Below are positions 1-12,827 of a stretch of 64,000 bases of DNA, piece by piece. The stretch's first letter is position 1. Each line of letters begins with the position of its first letter. A program made the position numbers and the translations under genes. Origin of the DNA: Phallusia mammillata (Eukaryota > Chordata > Ascidiacea > Phlebobranchia > Ascidiidae); NCBI GenBank assembly GCA_003260075.1, contig QLIY01000147.1, forward strand, positions 90,217-154,216, in the 5' to 3' direction. The notes beneath the pieces are model-generated. The model saw only the letters and a program-made list of their open reading frames with translations, had not been told where the DNA came from and searched no databases.

Positions 1-3000
1 GTAAAACAAATGAAAACATTACGTCCCATTTCATGTAAGGATGCCCATAATTTGACTTATTAATTTGGCCCTGCTAAACTTCCCAAATGTGCAGACAAAA
101 CCCAAGGAAATTGCACAACCCTTAAAGGTTTCTTGGTCTGAGTCACGTTGGGCAAAGCCAGCCGACGAAAAGAACACACGTTTTAGGCGTATACAAACAT
201 CCAAGACGTATTTAGGGTTCCGTGTCAACACATGTGAGATAGCCATCCGACCGTTCGGTTTCGTATCAGCCAATACAAGCAGAACCCATATAGCGTGGCT
301 AACGATAACCTACAGCAAGCGTGGTAGAGCTATACGTGATCACTTGAAAACGCCGCACGACAAGGGCAGACATATGAAGCATTGTAACCTTTTTTCCATT
401 ATTATGAGATGACTGTAGCTGAAGTACACTATACACGAAGGGTGTTTTTTTGCTGTTGAACATGTTCTAGAGTCTGGATTGTGCTTTACCAAGTAGGCAT
501 GTCGGCTGTATTTCCAAACAAAGGAGTGATATAGAAAAACAACTTATCTATCGATCATATGTCAAAAATATTGCACGTAATATGCACGTTACCAGGAGAT
601 GCATAATTCAGTGGATTTGGGTATAATTTGAGATTGATTGTGTCTTGATAATTTCAGCGAACGCCTGTAGGCTGAAAATACATATAGTTTAAGTTGTGTT
701 TCAGCAAACAATAGCTCGAGTGTTCATTTTGCCCCTTAACAATGCTTCTATGCATTGTACACAAACAACTTGGGTTTGACCTATAACTGAATGTCAGTTT
801 AAACGTTTTAACTTTACGAAAACGTGAAAAAAAAACCGGTCTAAAAATAAGGCCTTGCATTTAACACGTTGAAAGCTTTAAGTTTGTTAACAAATCCGTT
901 TTCAAATACAAAGAACAAAGGAAATAGTATGTGACGGGGGGGGGGTATTCAGTGGATTTGGGTATAATGTGAGATTGATTGTGTCTTGATAATTTCAGCG
1001 AACGTCTGTAGGCTGAAAATACATATAGTTTAAGTTGACTTTTAGCTAACAATAGCTCGAGTGTTCCTTTTGCCCCTTAACAATGCTTCTATGCACTGTG
1101 CACAGACGACTTGGGTTTGACCTTACCTAAATGTCTCTTTGGTTGAAAGTTTAAACGTTTTAACTTTACGAAAACGTGAAAAAGCAAACCGGTCTTAAAA
1201 TAATGCCTTGCATTTAACACGGTTAAAGCGTTAAATTTGTTGACAAACCAGCTTCAAATGCAAGGAACAAAGGAAATAGTATGTGACCATATATACATAG
1301 CCCAAATTACAGCATTTCCAAAAGGGGTAAACGTACCCCTACTGGGGTTAACAGAGGGCAAAATTGTATAAAAAGGGTGGGGTTTGGGGCAAATTTTGGA
1401 GAGCGAAAGTTATTGAAGATAATTAGATGAATTTTTTTCTTTAAAATATACAAAGCGTTGTACGAGAAAATTGTTAGAAACACCGAACTATAATAGATAT
1501 AACAAATTAGTATCATTTCTCAGAACAATGAGTACCACAGTGCTTTAAGAAGGGGGGGGGGTATAGCCCAAATTACAGCATTTCCAAAAGGGGTAAACGC
1601 ACCCCTGCTGGGGTTAACAGGGGTCAAAGATGCATGAAAATGGTTGGGTTTTGGGGTAAATTTTGGAGAGCGAAAATTTTTGAAGATAATTAGATTATTT
1701 TTTTTCAAAGCGTTAAAAGAAAAATTGTTAGAAACACCGAACTATAATAGATATAATAAATTAGTATCATTTCTCAGAACAATGAGTACCACAGTGCTTT
1801 AAGAAAATGTATTTATTTATTTGGGTCTCGAATAGCAGCACGATCACTAGATAACCGGCGTGAATTTTTCCCATAAAAGCATGTTTGTGATAATTTCCGC
1901 GATCACATCCGAAATATGACGCTGTGTGACGCACGCGGTCTATGACGTCATCGCGACACCCGTGCTAAGATCGATTTGCAGCAAAAATTTGACAGCGAGA
2001 AATGGACAAGCGTGCAATTAACCGTATGTGCTTGGTATTTTGGAAATTAGGTGACAAACAAGTGAAAACCGTTTACCAAAGTAAATATAAAAATGTTACT
2101 TTGTGTCTGTAATTAAAATAAATGTAGTGTTTTACGTCGACTTTCAATGAAATATGTGATATCACATACACAACTAGAAAGGTGCCTTTCATATATGTTT
2201 CCATTTTATATATTCTATGTCCTATTTACCGACTTACAAACTACTTGATCCACTAACATGATTGGTTTTGCAGGCAAAAAGGGAAAGGGGTCAGTAATAA
2301 ACAGATCCGTACAAAGTGTATCTAAATTTTGAAAAAGAATAAAATTGCTATGTACTTAGCAATATGGATATCAAACTTATCATATGCGTTACAGGGGGGG
2401 GGGACTAAGATCGATTTGCAGCAAAAATTTGACAGCGAGTTACGGCCAAGCGTGCAATTAACCGTATGTGCTTGGTATTTTGGAAATTAGGTGACAAACA
2501 AGTGACAACCGTTTAACAAAGAAAATAGAAAAATGTTACTTTGTGTCTGTAATTAAAATAAATGTAGTGTTTTATGTCAATTTTCAATGGAATATGTGTT
2601 ATCACATATACAACTAGAAAGGTGCCTTTCTATTCTATGTCCTATTTACCGATTTACTATACAAACTATTTGACCCACTAACATGATTGGTTTTGCAGGC
2701 AAAAAGGGAAGGGGGTCCGCAATAAACAGACCCGTATAAAGTGTATCTAAATTTTGAAAAAGATAAAATGGATATGCACTTATCAATATGGATATCAAAC
2801 TTATCGTATGCGTTACAGTGTGTACCAGAAATGCGTAAGACGTAATGCCTTGTTAAAAAGTCATCTTAATCTGTGGATAATCTTCTGTTTAAATCTTAGG
2901 CGGGATATTTTGAGTTCGTTCTACAAACTGTGTGCGTAAATGCTGGTATATCCAGTTTTGAAAGTGGTTACGCTATCTATGTGATTTGCATACACCTATG

Positions 3001-5045
3001 TATATAAGGGCAAAGAGCAATTCGTGGTAGAGTACTTTGTTTTTCAATATTCTGTACAGAAAAAGATAACATTATTATTTAACAGTCAAATGTTTCACAC
3101 CAAAATTTCGACTTGTATTTGTTTGAAATTAGTATGACAAGCAACACACAATTTTTGGTCAAATTTTTGGTTTTTGGTGCTTTTTTATAGATTATATTCC
3201 TTGGACTATTTTTTTATGTCTGATGTTTAAGAATTTTTGATATTTAATTGTTTAGTTCGCCCATAGCGTTGCAAATTTGGTGACATCGTTTTGCAAATTG
3301 CATTCAAAAAGGCTGTTGTTTTCTATTTACTGCGCTGACAAAATACCGGTAATTTGACTTTGATGACGCTGATATTAGATTTGCTTCGCCGTAAGGTTTA
3401 AAGAGAGAGTGCAGCGAAAAACTTACGAAACCCAACAGAAACTGGCCTGCCACACCTCTGCTCCGCCCCTTTTGTATTACGTGTCATGGTGAAAAAGCAG
3501 AAACGATTTAAATATGTGTTGATGGTCACGTAGATGCTTGGAAGCTTTTAGGCCGAAAACGAAAATGGATTAATCGAAAAACGTAAATACACAAGTAACA
3601 GATAGTACGTAAATCTACTAATACTGAACAACCAAACAGTGATGACTGCACTTTTTCACAATCAATGCAAGCATTTTTACAATGATTACTAAAGTCATTT
3701 TTCACAAAATGCTGTAACTTTAAAACTAGGTCTTGAAGAAGCCTATGATTTGATAGAATACGCGTACTGTATATGAATCATATGGCGGTTTGCAGGCCTA
3801 TGTTGAACGTGTTGATTTTGACGTTTATCTTATTAAACGTGCGACTAGACCACTTCGCGCTAACCCTGTCTGCACTCAATACCACATCCGTGAATTTGAA
3901 CCAGTTTTTTTTCTTTGCACAGCAATTTTAAATGCTATTAAGTCCTGTAGATCCATATAGAACACCTATGTATTCCACTGTTTTGCACAATTCAATGCAT
4001 TAACTGCACTGCTTTAAAAAGGTATTGCTTTATCCAGTCTGTTTTGCACATGTACTACTTTATTCACAAATACTAGTCACATAAGTTACGTTGAGGCCCA
4101 ACCGATTGTTAATATAGAAACACGGTTAGTAGTTTTAAACACAAACAATGCGTTTTGACAATTATGATGTCACAACAAGAAGGCTAATCTAATGCATTGT
4201 TTGAATTGAATATGTCTACAACGCGTGAAATGTGTGCATTTGAAATTCATACGATTGGAACTATAGTGTAATTGCCGTAAAAACACCATTGACCTAAAAA
4301 TATAGCGAATGTAACGTAGCTTTTGTATACCAATAGTGCAAATCTTTCTAATGTCACAGAAAAAAAAGAGTGTTAAGCGAAAATTACGTTTTAAACAAAC
4401 CGTCGTTCTAAAGTAAACAGTTTAATTGACACCGATTCATTTCCTTAGCAGATAAAACACAGCAATCTTCTTGCAAAGGAAACACGCTAATTTTGTTACC
4501 CTACTTAACGACAGATAATAGGCATTAGGGGGGTTCGTTCTGCGGCGAATTATTGTCTTTAGTGCGACCAGGATATCAGAAATTAAAGTCATTATTCGGT
4601 CACAGTGCTTACTTTATTGGGATGTGCCCCTTTGCTTGACAAGATTGCTCCATAGCAAAACTTGCAAAATTATCTTTTATTAAAGACTACAATATGATTT
4701 CCAAGGGTTTTACGTTTTATAAATGGGCTACTTAAAAGACTAACTAATATAAGATATACAACTAACTTTATAGGCATGCTGGAACATTTAGAGAACAACT
4801 TATTTTTTTAATAGTCAATTGTGGTTATTTCTTTACAAATTATACACATGGCGTATTTTTTATGCAGGAATACCACATCTTAGAAACGACAAGTTTTTCA
4901 CCAAACGTTCAGTTGAAAGTTTCTTTGGGGGGGGGGGGGGGGGGGGGGGGGTTTTTCACCAAATGTTCAGTTGAAAGTTTCTTTAAGACATTAATCAAAA
5001 AACAGTTCATCTGCACAACATTTTATTGCAAGAAAACTTCCATAC
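1..5045. other. Non-coding stretch left of the SLC4 exons
   Basis: No supported exon on either strand; the open frames are short and lack splice context. It holds three direct duplications at 10-G runs (936-2403) and a 25-G run at 4927-4951. Probably SLC4 intron. Confidence 0.5.
936..2403. other. Three 10-G placeholders with flanking direct duplications
   Basis: Runs at 936-945, 1552-1561 and 2394-2403. The sequences before and after each run are near-identical (about 610-935/946-1285, 1300-1551/1562-1805, 1963-2393/2404-2820). Read as unmerged overlapping or allelic contig ends. Confidence 0.85.
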
Positions 5046-7803
5046 CTGGCAGTTTCCTTCCAAATTGTCTCGCCGTCATCTTCTACCTTTAGTTCTTCCA
5101 TCTCTGTAAAGACACAGGGTGTGCTTGAATCGCAAAATCCATTTTCCATCGTCCCATCTTGTTGCTCGGATCCCAGAATAAACTGGACTTGCTGGTTTGG
5201 TGGGAGAACTGCAAAAAATCAAGAAACAAAATTTGTACAGCTAAAAAATCAAATTGTTGTACTTTAAAAAAGTTTCTGCATTACAAATTGTTTCTCAGCG
5301 GAAATGTTTGTTTTTGTGGGTTTTTTTTAATTAAGTATAAATTTTGTGAAAAAAAATTTCTAAATCTTTTTTATAGTTACTACTTGCACTACCAAATAAA
5401 GCAAGAATGTGCAAAGTTACATGAAAACTTTGCAAAGAAAAAAACTATAAAAGCAAACTGCTAAAAAGTATTTTACTTAATTCTTCNTTTCTGCATTACA
5501 AATTGTTTCTCAGCGGAAATGTTTGTTTTTGTGGGTTTTTTTTAATTAAGTATAAATTTTGTGAAAAAAAAATTCTAAATCTTTTTTATAGTTACTACTT
5601 GTACTACCAAATAAAGCAAGAATGTGCAAAGTTACATGAAAACTTTACAAAGAAAAAAACTATAAAAGCAAACTGCTAAAAAGTATTTTACTTAATTCTT
5701 CTTCTTCTTGTTCATGCTTGGATGCTTTTTTGCCTGATTTACGGTGAGTTTTGTGCTTGCCGTGTTTATGTTTATGATGTTTGTGGTTTGATGCCAAATG
5801 CATTCCAACATACACATTTCGATGGTTAGCTGAAAAAAATTAACCAATATTTTTATATTATACACTTGCAATTTTAACCAACCAAAAATAGAACCGTTAT
5901 AGCTCAGCTGGAGCAAAAAATAACTTCAATAATACCAAATATTTACAAAGGATAGTCTTTTAATAGCAATTTTAACATAATATATGGAAGTATACTCAGA
6001 ATAAGGGAGTGTATTTTTGACAGGGTGCAGAAAAGGAAGTTCTGTAATGAGCTCATTGTTTACAATTAATATTAAATGATAGTTTTTCACATGTCAGAAA
6101 ATGCAATGAGCAATGGCTAGTGCACAGTTTAGCAATTTTTACACTTTAACTCGTTGCAATTTTAGTCAACAGACAAAATTAAATATGTGTTAATTACAAG
6201 AGCCATGTTGTCTACAAAAACCATTTAGGTGCCATGTTACTATGTTTAAGTTTAAAAAACAATTACACTGCAGAATAACTATTGTATTTTTCGACAATCA
6301 GGCGGAAGTCCCAGGGACGAATCCCGATCAGGTATAGAATAACTATGCACACATGAACAAAAACATTAACATCTGTCTGTCTGTAAAATTACCTATGCAA
6401 TGATAGCATCTGTATTTTGGACATTAAAATACATGCATAATTGATAGCATTTCTTTTCACCAAAAACACTACAGCATGTCCCAAAAACAAGTTTGTCAGT
6501 TCCAATTAAACTCATCTTTACTGAGTGGCCATGGTGCTTTTAAGCAACAACACATTATACGCACATGATTAGAGAGGCAATATATTTATACCTACCACTT
6601 GAATCATCTAGTCTTGCTTGCGAAGGTTTCCCATGGTCAAGGATAGGTTGATTTTCTCCATCCATTGTCTGGGAAAGTTGTAAATTATGATAAGACAATG
6701 TAATAAACCCAATGTGTGGTTACTACACAAGCTATCAAGCTGCGTTGACTGAGCAGTAACAACAAGACAAGGATTCATAATGGGAGTTACAGACTAAAAA
6801 CAAACCCCAATCACCTACACATTGCCATATTAGATTAGCAAACATAAGATAAGTCAGTAAGCAACAAGCTAAAGATTACCATAATATTGACTGTACCCCA
6901 GCCAAACCGCAATTTACTTTGACAACAATGCAATGGTAGTCTGGTTGGCTTACAATGTCTGATTGTATAACTACCAATGTTTTATGCACAATCGAAACAA
7001 ACCTACGTGACAAAAACAAGCGTGGTGGCCCATACACACAACTTCAAGTTTCAAAGAACCAATGCAGCAACAAGCCTGTTAGCACCCCTTTCAACATAGC
7101 AGTGCTAACAAACTGCTAAGTCAACAGCTAGCTAAAAGCAGGCATTAACATCTTTGTACTTAACGATCTTGGCAGTGCAGAGTGCCTACTTAATGCATCA
7201 GAATTTATAGCAAGAGGAATTTATGTCTTTTTTGGTGAATTTTTGTCACAGCAAATTATGCTTTTAAAAAAACATTTAATATATTTTATAATTATACATA
7301 TCTTACTTTATTAGACTATTACTGAGTGAATTAAAAAAACTTTTATCGACACAGGATTAGGAATTTAAAGGGTGGTTCTTTACAAGATGTTAGCAAACAT
7401 GAAGTGCAAAATACTAGGAAAATGGCACTGTGGTTTGATAAGACAGTGTACTAAGCACGAAAAGGTATGTGTTTTGGAACCACATATCATGTATTAACTA
7501 GATCAGACATTATTTTGCACTTCCCAACAATATTTGAACCTAGGCTCTACAATACCATTGGCTCCTGTTATCGAAAAATAAAGTTTTGATGCTAATTTCT
7601 AGATAAAAACTGATCTGATAAACTTAAAAAACAATACATAAAGCAAGATGATATAATTTCAGTAAAATACATTTTTAGAAAACAAATTGGTTAAAAATTT
7701 TAGGTTAAAAAAAGCATACATATGAGGTAAGTTTTTTATGGCAAATAAAACTTACATTGTGGAATGATCCCAAGGGATCGTCTTCATTTCCAAACGAATA
7801 CAT
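5046..7803 (-). CDS. SLC4-family bicarbonate transporter, N-terminal exons (5' partial gene)
   Basis: Four exons on the minus strand join in frame: 7803-7756 (ATG at 7803, phase 0 end), 6668-6596, 5829-5692 and 5208-5046, all with AG acceptors and GT donors. The product begins MYSFGNEDDPLGSFHN, continues with HRNVYVGMHL, a His/Lys-rich stretch, then VQFILGSEQQ, CVFTEMEEL and TIWKETAR. This order (R-x-VY-x-G, basic/His-rich spacer, VQFILG, FTEM-E, W-K-ETAR) is that of the cytoplasmic N-terminus of Na+-coupled bicarbonate transporters (SLC4A4/A7/A8/A10 group), membrane proteins that move HCO3- for pH control. The next expected exon (WIKFEE-like block) is not visible in 1-5045, so the remainder probably lies left of the window. 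A second ATG at 7808 is out of frame; a transcription start or trans-splice site upstream of 7803 is possible. Which SLC4 paralogue this is cannot be decided. Confidence 0.85.
5270..5699. other. Allelic duplication around the n at 5487
   Basis: About 215 bases before n are repeated after it; the join cuts the SLC4 exon at 5692 in the left copy. Other single n at 25447, 34896, 43654, 47736, 47999 and 52510. Confidence 0.85.
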
Positions 7804-8505
7804 TTCATAGAATTTTAAACAAGATATTTCATAGAAATTTATATGTTTTCAACATCTGAAGAACAGGCCTTTAGAATTTAGCAAACATTAGTAAAGAACT
7901 TGCAGGCAAACCTAAACTTGGATGTGCATTACAACACAAACAAACATACTTATTTTCCAGAAGTTAGCTATAAAACCTTGTAGTGTTTCACACAAAAATC
8001 CGGATTTAATTAACGTTTTTTATTGAAGTTTAACACATGTAAAGTCAAGTTAGCAATGTACAAACAAGCAACGAATATTTATGTAGACTTCAAAAGGCAG
8101 CAACGTTATGCAATAAGAAACTTTTCAATCATTGTAAAAAACATATTTTCACTGGATTATTGTGACCAAAAACATTTTTCTACACAAACACTAAGACATT
8201 CCCTAATCTATAGGAATGCAAACAACGCTACACAACAGAAAAGACCCTTATTTTATCACAACACGTTTCGAAAACACCCAAGACTCGTGCACATTCACGT
8301 ACACTGAAATATAAAGAGAGCTTCGAACAGATTTTTCTTCACCAACAAATTTGGACCGCGTGAAAAAAGCAGCTGATGTAACGCATGACTGAACACTCGT
8401 TTTTTTCTTTGTGGCAAACCAAAGAACTCTATAGTTCTTTGGGCAAACTGAAGCGCTGGTGCAAAATTCCCGAACCCGAAAGACAACGACCAGTGGAAAA
8501 GTACA

Positions 8506-8598
<93 letters not shown>
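8506..8598. other. 93-G run, likely sized assembly gap
   Basis: Uninterrupted G without flanking duplication. Other long runs: 4927-4951 (25), 10045-10128 (84), 22127-22165 (39), 35858-35913 (56), 40977-41053 (77), 45027-45119 (93). Two fall inside recognisable repeats and one removes an NBEAL splice acceptor. Confidence 0.75.
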
Positions 8599-8600
<2 letters not shown>

Positions 8601-9909
8601 TTTAGGAGACCATAAGACGGTATTGTTATGCAAATTAATGAGGAGTAGGCCTAAAAGATTTTGGTCCAAAACCCAATCAAAAAGTACTTTTTACCAGTAG
8701 GCACTCAAAAAAGGCATTTAAAACGTCAAAAACAGACCGAAATACACATTAATAGTCCGCAAAAAATACACACCTACAAGCTACAAGTAATATACAATTA
8801 CCAAACACACATAATTTGTGTATGAATCACCCGAGTTGCGGTAAAACCCGTTGCGTAACAGCTTGTTTAGATGACAGGTTTAAAATCAGCAAGATTGGCC
8901 AGACATGACACGAAGTTACGAAGAAAAAAAGCAGAGTTGTGTTGTGTACTTTTCGGTTCGCGTTCAGGCTGGAGTTTAAATAAAAAGAGCTTAATTCCTT
9001 GTCCACATTAAACTCTTAATTATCAACAAAACCATCCCAAACCCTAAATGTTGTCAAAAAACAGGTTTAAATACGGATGTTTTCTAATCATCATTATTAC
9101 CGCTGTTAATTATTACAGATTATATAAGTTGTCTAACTGAATACGTAATTATGCAACAATTCTGCATAACATCGTCTGCTGACATTTAGATAGACGTGGG
9201 AAAATTGACATCCGACACGAAATTGTGAGCTCTTTCTTACTGAACTAAATCGTTTCTGTAATGAATAAAACTATTATGCCGCGACATTCGACGTTTAAAC
9301 CACGATTTTGAACAAGTTTGTTAAAAAAAATGCTTTATCAGTGACAACAGCATTTGTTAAAACGTCTATAATAATAATTGAAATGCATTCACTAAATATA
9401 GACTGCCTCATGTTCCTCACTGACACACCTTTCAAAAACTGAACTCGCCTTTTTAACCCCAGTCTACGTAACGCAAAATAACTTACTTAAAGACCGGACC
9501 TTCTAGTCAAGGGTGTGACTGAAAAAAAATGTGAAATATTTTGCACAACCACTGGCCATTTAATATCAGTTTCATGATCATAGAGTAATTGGTTACATCT
9601 TAACTCGTACGTTATTACATAGTATTTACGCACCTCTTATGTAGTCTAAAATTAGCACGAGTCAAGGTTACAATTTGGCCAAATTACAGGCGCTTACTGC
9701 CACCATGCGGATATCATAATTGCAGTGACATTTTAATGGTAGCAATTTCGTTTCCGAGACTGGTGCTTCATGGAAATGGGCGAAAGTTACATATTGCTCG
9801 TAGGGTTTTAACCTTAGACTGTGACATTATATTATTAGCGTAGTAGCCAAACTCGTAGGTTCAATTTCGCTCTTCATAACGTTTAACCAAACAGCTTGTT
9901 TGTCTAACC

Positions 9910-10044
9910 CAGTAGTTCTCAAATTGTGCGTCGCGACGCCCTGGTGCGTCGTTTCAATTTTCCAAGGGCGTCACAGAAAAGTTTCGTTTTGTGGCGTTTT
10001 GATGTTGTATCAATAAACACAACTTTAATAATAAGTTTCCTCAT

Positions 10045-10130
<86 letters not shown>

Positions 10131-10151
10131 AAAATAGTTTGAGAACCACTG
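9910..10151. mobile_element. hAT-type non-autonomous element (family A), interrupted by an 84-G gap
   Basis: Ends CAGTAGTTCTCAAA and TTTGAGAACCACTG form terminal inverted repeats. Flanks GTCTAACC and GTCCAACC are a 7/8-matching 8-bp target-site duplication, the hAT signature. Internal GCGACGCCC blocks match the element at 39838 in reverse. The 84-G run at 10045-10128 replaces missing sequence. Confidence 0.8.
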
Positions 10152-10264
10152 GTCCAACCAACACCAATAAAACTGCAACAACCAAAGGATCGCACAAAAT
10201 TGCTAAAGTTGCGCACAAGCTAGACATACTTGTCGATTTGAATCAAGTGATATATTATTTCAAT

Positions 10265-10720
10265 TTAAGGCGAGTCAGATTTTAGCCGCAATATAGTTTT
10301 TCTTACCCGAGTCAAGTCGAGTACCGAGTATAACTTAAGTTGAGTATTTTACCAATAGTGATTCGAGTTAGGAAGAGTTTTTTGTTACTATGACCCAAAT
10401 TTGGCCATATTTTTTAACATCGTAATTTGAGTATATGGTCGAGTATTTTAGCAACAATCATACGAGTTTGTAGATTATTTTATCAACTGTTACTCGCCGT
10501 TTTGTTACCAATAGTGTATCGAGTAGTTTACTGGCGTTAACGAATACCAAGACGAGTCCTTTTATGCTTAAACCTTTAACCGAGTCGTTACAGCACTACA
10601 ACACCTAAACGAACGATGGTACAGAATTTAATAGAAACCTAGCCCACTAAAGAAAAACAAGCAGTATTTTTGTGGCGAAAAGAAGCATCAAGGCGAGTCC
10701 CTTTGAAACTTTAACCGAGT
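10265..10720. repeat. Degenerate CGAGT-rich repeat array
   Basis: Recurrent CGAGTATTTTA, GTGATTCGAGTTA and ACCGAGTCGTT motifs at irregular 30-70-base spacing. Similar arrays lie at 36555-36840 and 53035-53580 in NBEAL introns. Confidence 0.55.
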
Positions 10721-10802
10721 CGTTTTCCGCATGGCAATAAACGTCAATTGATTGTTTTGGAAAACCTAGCCCATAGGATCAAAAAAAGAAACAGTTTCTT
10801 AC

Positions 10803-10961
10803 CAATGGCGACCTGTAGTCGTGCAACAAACTCGTCCATGCCCGGGAAAGCGACATGCTGGGATTCGCTGCAATAAGTTTCTCAATACAAGCGTGCCTTT
10901 CCTCGATCAGTTGACTCTCTTTAGGGTCTGCCTGCTTCAGTACAGCCAGCTCCTGGATCTC
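10803..10961 (-). CDS. Exon of an unrecognised minus-strand gene (coiled-coil-like)
   Basis: This 159-base exon (53 codons) has a CTTCAG acceptor before 10961 and a GTAAG donor after 10803, phase 0 at both ends. It encodes EIQELAVLKQADPKESQLIE, then a short helical region with ERHACIEKLIAANPSMSLSR and WTSLLHDYRSPL. The first half looks like an amphipathic helix or short coiled coil. It joins in frame to the exon ending ...IETLRK at 15201, so both are probably consecutive exons of one gene. No convincing next exon was found between 7.8 and 10.8 kb. The family is not recognised. Confidence 0.6.
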
Positions 10962-12307
10962 CTGAAGGAATAGTAATAACAGTAGTAGTCTACGGTCCCA
11001 ATGGTTAGCAACCCGCACAGCACTGGCAAATAGTCGGAGAAGTCAAGCCCAGGCATCTTATATGTGAAGTTTCACGCTTTAACAAACAAATATATTGCGC
11101 TTTCATAGCGAGAAATAAACATACACAGTTTGGTTCTAAGATACACCTTTTCCAAGTGCTCGATAAGGAATCTATTTGACGCACCGTCTGGCGCCAGTTG
11201 AGGCCTTATGGGTCGAGTCTATGGCGCATGAATCGGTGTGTGTTGTAACAGGGGGGCAACGTAATTCAGTGAGCGTCAGAATGTTTAAATTTGCTTTTCT
11301 GGGGTCGGTAGGATGTCACACTCTGCGGAATGTAATCGAAATAGATGATGTTTGGAAAGAGGCGACGCACAACCTTGGGCAAACATACAACACATTTTCT
11401 GACCTTGTTTTTTGCGGATTGGAAAACAGAATACGACCTCACTGTGGGAAAATTATTTAAAGGGCATCTTTTTTCTTGCACATTTTTTGCATAACGCGAG
11501 CATACAAAATGCATTACCAACTGTAGGCTAACATGTTACTTAAGACTACAAATCATAAACGTATTTGAATTAACCCTTGACAATAATTATACATACTAAA
11601 CCTTGGTTCGACGAAGGCAAAGTAAAAGACATTTTCACCAAGCAAGTTTGAGGGGGGAGGGGGAGTAAAATGTGCTGCCCCAATTAAATGGTTTGAAATG
11701 TATCCCTACATTCACAAGTTATAATTTTTGGAGGGCAATGGTCTCTTGCAACGGAAATAGTCAAGGATAACACCGTACATGGGTACAAACATACATGGAA
11801 TCTAGAGCAACTATTTTTTTTGGTTTTGAGACTGTATTTGTGACATAGGTTATACACATTGAATGCAGACTAAAGTTTTAGCTGCTCTTACGTTTCAACT
11901 GCGCTGCAATGCGTTCAAGACGGCGGGGGTAACACCCAAGAGCAAATACTAAGTCGTCCCGAAAAACCAAGGTGTCAACAAATCGAATGCCGTATTGGTG
12001 ACCCTCATGGCGCCTTAGTTGATTAAACTCTGCGGCAATGGGTTATATTGTTCACAGCAACAGTTATTAGGCACTCAAGTTGAAATATCAACAAATTGGT
12101 GATACCTATATGGACTATAGCAACCAATAAAAAAACCGCTTTTAGGGCCACAAGGTGCTGGCAATTGCATTTTCAATAGTGTCCAATAAGAAGAATGCTA
12201 TAGCGCGAAGACGGCTCAAAACGAGCCGTGCACAATCTCGCATCAATAACTAATGTTATTGTATTATATGTTTTACACTTTGATAAGCTATGAAACCGAT
12301 TATATCA

Positions 12308-12827
12308 GCGGTTTCCAACTGAGGATAAATTTTAAAACTTATAAATACTAAATAGTTCTCAAAATGTGGTTTGTAAATGGACACTATAGCTTGGGGAATA
12401 TAACCTGTACATTTGAAATTAAACCCAATTCAAAATAATTATTGTATGGTCTAGCTCTAGCATCTACTACAGTGGTTCTCAACTGGTGGTCCATGATGAC
12501 TTTTTGTGTGGTCCACAGGACGTTAAATATATTTTTGTTATGTTGAAATAGGCAAATTGCGTATAATCCATTGAATATTCAGTACAAAAAAAGCTTATCC
12601 AAGTTATTGTACATTTGTTGAAAAATATATTTCAAGCCAACATCCTTTTTGCGGATGCTTATCCTAAATTAACAATCGACTGGTCCATGATGTTTATTTC
12701 ATTGGAATGGTGGTCCATGGCCTGAAGCGATGTGAGAACCACTGATCTACTATGTAGTTTATAGGGGAAGAATGACAACGTTTTGACTTGGAAAGGGAGG
12801 AATTCGTCAAAAAAGTTGGGAACCTTT
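12308..12827. mobile_element. hAT-like element (family B), split by a nested hAT insertion
   Basis: Outer ends GGTTTCCAACTGAGG and GTTGGGAACC are imperfect inverted repeats. The sequence is continuous with the uninterrupted copy at about 32770-33019 on both sides of the insert at 12470-12744 (shared blocks TATAACCTGT, GCATCTACTAC, AAGGAGGAAT-type). Outer target duplication not clear. Confidence 0.65.
12470..12744. mobile_element. hAT-type non-autonomous element nested in a family B element
   Basis: Begins CAGTGGTTCTCAAC and ends GTGAGAACCACTG; exact 8-bp duplication ATCTACTA at 12462-12469 and 12745-12752. The empty site GCATCTACTACATAG is preserved in the relative at about 32940, proving the order of insertion. 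Confidence 0.88.

Larger units (their letters stand above)
7804..10802. other. Upstream region of the SLC4 gene
   Basis: Should hold the SLC4 promoter. No core promoter is recognisable. Contains the 93-G run, a hAT element (9910-10151) and the CGAGT array. Confidence 0.45.

Noticed and set aside
65-412. 115-codon open frame on plus strand and the overlapping minus-strand frame
   Set aside because: No splice sites, domains or family resemblance; both strands are open by chance.
611-2820. Tandem duplications as a real genomic feature
   Set aside because: Each is separated by exactly ten G with allele-level divergence, as for contig overlaps; the same pattern duplicates single-copy NBEAL exons.
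8506-8598. Giant G-quadruplex tract
   Set aside because: Uninterrupted 93-G DNA is implausible, and the fixed-length G10 runs plus the G-to-C strand flip show these are assembly fillers.
8248-8669. Long open frames of pure poly-Gly or poly-Pro (also 9919-10285, 21988-22228, 44963-45163)
   Set aside because: They exist only because placeholder G runs are open in every frame. No flanking coding signal or splice context.
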